Below are positions 5,486 through 8,240 of a DNA stretch of 8,240 nt, in pieces. Under the pieces are notes generated by a model. That model had not been told where the DNA came from. It did not search any database and saw only the letters and a list, made by a program, of their open reading frames with translations. Each line of letters begins with the position of its first letter. Position 1 is the first letter of the stretch. The DNA comes from Methanomethylovorans sp. (GTDB lineage: Archaea; Halobacteriota; Methanosarcinia; Methanosarcinales; Methanosarcinaceae). The stretch covers positions 1 to 8,240 of the forward strand of contig JAHFZE010000220.1 in the NCBI GenBank assembly GCA_020854785.1. The letters are read 5' to 3'. The translations under genes were made by a program, and so were the position numbers.

Positions 5486-5509
5486 TCATCATTACTATGA
5501 GTAATATTT

Positions 5510-6070
5510 ATGCACCTCCCCACACCAGACAGTATCCGACAGAAAAGGAACGAACTTGGGCTTACTCAGAGTGAACTGGCAAAACGGGCAGGTGTTAGCC
5601 AGCCACTGATAGCACGTATAGAAGCAGGTGATGTTGATCCGCGTCTCTCTACTCTTAAACGTATTTTTGCTGCCTTCGATGAGAGCGAGAAAGATAGTCA
5701 TGTAGTGGCAAGGAACCTTATGAACATCAGGGTCATATCCATCAGTGCTGAAGAGCCGGTGGATGCTGCCGTTAAGATCATGGAAGAGAATGATATTTCT
5801 CAGATCCCTGTGGTGGAGAATGGCGTACCCATAGGGAGTATCTCGGAAGAAACGATCGTTCGTTCAATGACAGACAAAAAAGCTATGGAGGTCTCAAAGA
5901 TGAAGATACGAGACCTCATGGGTGATACTTTCCCCGTTGTTTCTCCAGGGACACATGTCAAATTGGTTTCACATCTTCTCGAAACCACACCGGCGGTGAT
6001 AGTTCTGGAAAAAGGGCAGATCGCAGGTGTTGTTACAAAACATGATCTTATGAAATTATTGCGCGGATAA
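5510..6070 (+). CDS. XRE-type helix-turn-helix regulator with a CBS-domain pair
   Basis: A 186-residue protein with two parts. Residues 7-58 form an XRE/Cro-like DNA-binding domain: I-R-Q-K-R-N-E-L-G-L-T-Q-S-E-L-A then G-V-S-Q-P-L-I-A-R-I-E-A-G, the recognition helix. Residues about 67-122 and 131-184 form two CBS motifs, with D-I-S-Q-I-P-V-V-E-N-G-V-P-I-G and V-I-V-L-E-K-G-Q-I-A-G-V-V-T-K-H-D-L as the ligand-fold strands. CBS pairs usually sense adenosine nucleotides or S-adenosylmethionine, so it probably couples a nucleotide or methylation signal to transcription. This architecture is common in methanogens. Targets are unknown; the divergent hydantoinase-family gene, its own promoter dyad and the downstream aminotransferase-rib genes are candidates. 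No in-frame upstream start competes with the ATG at 5510. Confidence 0.92.
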   Translation: MHLPTPDSIRQKRNELGLTQSELAKRAGVSQPLIARIEAGDVDPRLSTLKRIFAAFDESEKDSHVVARNLMNIRVISISAEEPVDAAVKIMEENDISQIPVVENGVPIGSISEETIVRSMTDKKAMEVSKMKIRDLMGDTFPVVSPGTHVKLVSHLLETTPAVIVLEKGQIAGVVTKHDLMKLLRG

Positions 6071-6085
6071 AGCTGTCCGCATTCA

Positions 6086-6095
6086 TTATATATAA
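6086..6095 (+). promoter_or_regulatory. Candidate TATA box of the aminotransferase-rib operon
   Basis: TTATATATAA lies 16 nt after the regulator's stop. A start near 6117 leaves a leader of about 67 nt to the ATG at 6184. AGGTC occurs three times nearby (6095-6099, 6110-6114, 6115-6119), two of them head to tail across the expected start. Confidence 0.45.
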
Positions 6096-6172
6096 GGTCT
6101 ACATTAAACAGGTCAGGTCTTCAATAAATAGAAAAGCATATCTTACAGCACGATCCTTTTATCCACGATTTC

Positions 6173-6179
6173 AGGCGAT
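6173..6179 (+). promoter_or_regulatory. Ribosome binding site of the aminotransferase gene
   Basis: AGGCGAT, one base off AGGTGAT, 4 nt before the ATG at 6184. Confidence 0.55.
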
Positions 6180-6183
6180 ATAT

Positions 6184-7335
6184 ATGAATTTAGAAGATAC
6201 TTTGCTTATGATGCCGGGGCCAGTGCCCGTTGCACCAAGGGTACTGAGAGCGATGTCTAAACCTATGATCAATCACAGGAGTAATGCGTTCTCTGATATG
6301 TATGATGACTGCAGGCAGATATTAGCTGAAGTTTTCAAGACCAGGAACGATATTTTTGTTCTCAGTGGATCAGGAACTGCAGCTATGGAAGCTGCTGTGG
6401 GTTGCATCACAAACCCTGATGACCATATAGTAACTCTCGAAAATGGTAAATTCGGTGAAAGGTTCAAGAACATTGCAAAAAGGTATGGGAAGGTAGTTCC
6501 TCTTGCATATGAATGGGGTGATTCCATAGACCTCGGTCAGCTTGAAGAGAAGCTGGAAGAAGGAGCAAAGGCCGTTACACTGGTCCATAACGAAACATCT
6601 ACAGGTATCCTTAACCCTGCAAAAGAGGTCGGAAAACTTGCCAAGGAATACGGTGCCCTCTTTATCATGGATGGTGTCACCTCTTTGGGTGGTGACCTTG
6701 TCAAGGTTGATGAATGGAATGTGGATATCGCTTTGGTCGGATCACAGAAGTGCCTGGCCACACCTCCAGGTCTGTCCGTTGTATCCGTGAGCAAGAAGGC
6801 ATTTGAAGCCATGGATGAGATGGAGCGCATGCCTTATTATCTTGATCTGAAAGCCTACAAGAAGAGCAGTGAGAAGAACCTGAGAGAAACGCCCTATACA
6901 CCTGCTATACCTCTTTTCTATGCGCTGCAGGAAGCATTGCATATCATAAAAGAAGAAGGCATGGAAGCCAGAATAAAACGTCACTGTACTGAAGCGGCTG
7001 CTGTAAGGGCCGCTATGGAGGCAATGGGCGTTGAGATGTTGCCCGATCTTAATGAACACAGTCATTATTCGAACACTGTAAGTGCAATGAAAGCACCTGA
7101 AGGTGTTACCGGCAATGATATCAAGAAGGATATGCAGGCAAGAGGTATTGTGATCGCCGGTGGTCAGGACAGGCTCAGCGGCAAGATATTCCGGATAGGC
7201 AACATGGGTAATGTCCAGCCTAAAGATATCCTGCTTACAGTTGCCGAACTTGAGATAGTGCTCAAGAAGCGTGGAATTGTTTCCAGTGTCGGACCAGGCA
7301 TCGAGGCCGCAAGCGATGTGCTGGACACACTCTGA
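6184..7335 (+). CDS. Class V PLP-dependent aminotransferase (alanine/serine-glyoxylate/pyruvate type)
   Basis: A 383-residue cytoplasmic fold-type I PLP enzyme. It opens with M-M-P-G-P-V-P-V and N-H-R-S (30-33), typical of the alanine-glyoxylate/serine-pyruvate branch. S-G-S-G-T (61-65) binds the cofactor phosphate. D163 in I-M-D-G-V-T-S-L-G-G pairs with the PLP pyridine nitrogen. K189 in G-S-Q-K-C-L-A-T-P-P-G is the Schiff-base lysine. The C-terminal domain ends with R-I-G-N-M-G-N, which holds the substrate carboxylate. Related methanogen enzymes are broad-specificity aminotransferases, and one in Methanococcales has been linked to phosphoserine synthesis; which amino acid this one serves is not visible. 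It has its own TATA candidate and lies 12 nt before ribC, so it is probably co-transcribed with the riboflavin genes. Confidence 0.93.
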   Translation: MNLEDTLLMMPGPVPVAPRVLRAMSKPMINHRSNAFSDMYDDCRQILAEVFKTRNDIFVLSGSGTAAMEAAVGCITNPDDHIVTLENGKFGERFKNIAKRYGKVVPLAYEWGDSIDLGQLEEKLEEGAKAVTLVHNETSTGILNPAKEVGKLAKEYGALFIMDGVTSLGGDLVKVDEWNVDIALVGSQKCLATPPGLSVVSVSKKAFEAMDEMERMPYYLDLKAYKKSSEKNLRETPYTPAIPLFYALQEALHIIKEEGMEARIKRHCTEAAAVRAAMEAMGVEMLPDLNEHSHYSNTVSAMKAPEGVTGNDIKKDMQARGIVIAGGQDRLSGKIFRIGNMGNVQPKDILLTVAELEIVLKKRGIVSSVGPGIEAASDVLDTL

Positions 7336-7818
<483 letters not shown>

Positions 7819-7858
7819 AAAAGAACTGCAAAATATTACATTGTTAAAACACAAGTAA

Positions 7859-7864
7859 AGGTGA
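7859..7864 (+). promoter_or_regulatory. Ribosome binding site of ribH
   Basis: AGGTGA, 7 nt before the ATG at 7872, a near-ideal archaeal Shine-Dalgarno site. Confidence 0.65.
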
Positions 7865-7871
7865 ATATCAC

Positions 7872-8240
7872 ATGACCATAAATCTTGGATTTGTCATTGC
7901 AGAGTTCAACAGGGACCTTACCTATCAGATGGAACTGTTGGGTGAGGAACATGCCAAGTTCCTGGGAGCCACAGTCAAGGAAAAAATACTGGTCCCCGGG
8001 GTATATGATATGCCACTTGCCATAAAGAAGCTTTGCAAGAGAGAAGATATAGACGCCATCGTTACCATTGGTTCTGTTATAGAAGGGGCTACCAAGCACG
8101 ATGAGATAGTTGTCCAGCATGCTGCGAGGAAGATTACAGATCTTTCCCTGGAATATGAAAAACCGGTCACTCTTGGGATCGCCGGTCCCGGGATGTCAAG
8201 ACTTGAGGCCCACGAACGTGTGGACTATGCTAAGCGTGCA
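7872..8240 (+). CDS. ribH: 6,7-dimethyl-8-ribityllumazine synthase, C-terminus beyond the window
   Basis: Exactly 123 codons are visible with no stop; archaeal homologues are usually about 135-145 residues, so only the last helix is missing. It condenses 5-amino-6-ribitylaminouracil with 3,4-dihydroxy-2-butanone 4-phosphate to give the lumazine used by RibC. Key segments: A-E-F-N13 (10-13) contacting the pyrimidine, V-P-G-V-Y-D-M-P-L-A (41-50), and G-S-V-I-E-G-A-T-K-H76-D-E (67-78) with the probable catalytic histidine. T-L-G-I-A-G-P-G-M-S-R-L-E-A-H-E-R (100-116) is the archaeal pattern. It follows ribC by 53 nt with a good ribosome site, so they form an operon. The two proteins share sequence, for example PGVYDMPLAIKKL against [13 protein letters not shown]. 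Confidence 0.95.
   Translation, partial: MTINLGFVIAEFNRDLTYQMELLGEEHAKFLGATVKEKILVPGVYDMPLAIKKLCKREDIDAIVTIGSVIEGATKHDEIVVQHAARKITDLSLEYEKPVTLGIAGPGMSRLEAHERVDYAKRA

Larger units (their letters stand above)
5171..5509. other. AT-rich divergent intergenic region with several dyads
   Basis: This 339-nt stretch separates the hydantoinase-family gene (minus) from the HTH-CBS regulator (plus). It holds no convincing gene. Visible elements are the minus-strand Shine-Dalgarno site, three AAACACT/AGTGTTT arms (5249-5301), a dyad with a T7 run (5354-5373), a TATA-like AAATTTTATAT (5399-5409) and an 18-bp dyad at the regulator's promoter (5465-5482). A 19-codon frame (5391-5450) exists but is not supported. 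Confidence 0.7.

Noticed and set aside
6071..6183. FMN riboswitch in the leader of the aminotransferase-rib operon
   Set aside because: The leader after the predicted start is only about 67 nt, too short for the multi-helix FMN element, and none of its conserved segments are recognised.

Overview
The window looks like chromosomal DNA of a methanogenic archaeon, most likely of the Methanosarcinaceae. Three things point there. The Shine-Dalgarno sites are of the GGTGAT(C) type, and AT-rich TATA elements lie about 25 nt before expected transcript starts. The riboflavin synthase is the archaeal type that resembles lumazine synthase. Finally, the gene repertoire (helix-turn-helix plus CBS-pair regulator, DGC protein, 'redox-active disulfide' thioredoxin, cysteine-rich orphan) is familiar from methanogens. 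The genus is inference only.

Region 1 (1-2714, minus strand) is a row of five genes read right to left: an ArsP/DUF318-type permease, a metallophosphoesterase, a 78-residue CxxC thioredoxin, a cysteine-rich DGC protein, and a carboxymuconolactone decarboxylase/AhpD-family gene cut by the left edge. Gaps are short (17, 50, 14 and 36 nt). The 50-nt gap before the thioredoxin carries its own TATA-like element. Divergent from the row is a small protein with six cysteines (2777-3091). The promoter region between them holds three inverted repeats with 6-nt spacers, two of them TTCAA-N6-TTGAA. They overlap both predicted TATA elements and one predicted start. This reads as a metal-, metalloid- or redox-responsive export and thiol-repair module with a shared operator. 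The regulator gene is not in the window and the substrate is unknown.

Region 2 (3092-5509) contains a convergent boundary with a strong hairpin, then a 654-residue hydantoinase/oxoprolinase-family ATPase on the minus strand with no visible HyuB partner. A 339-nt AT-rich divergent region with several dyad symmetries follows.

Region 3 (5510-8240, plus strand) starts with a helix-turn-helix/CBS-pair regulator that appears nearly leaderless. It is followed by a class V PLP aminotransferase, archaeal riboflavin synthase (ribC) and lumazine synthase (ribH, cut by the right edge). Aminotransferase, ribC and ribH are spaced like an operon. ribC and ribH are visibly paralogous neighbours that catalyse the last two steps of riboflavin synthesis.

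No tRNA, rRNA, CRISPR array, insertion sequence or disrupted gene was seen. The most interesting part is the operator-flanked cysteine/permease module in 1-3091.
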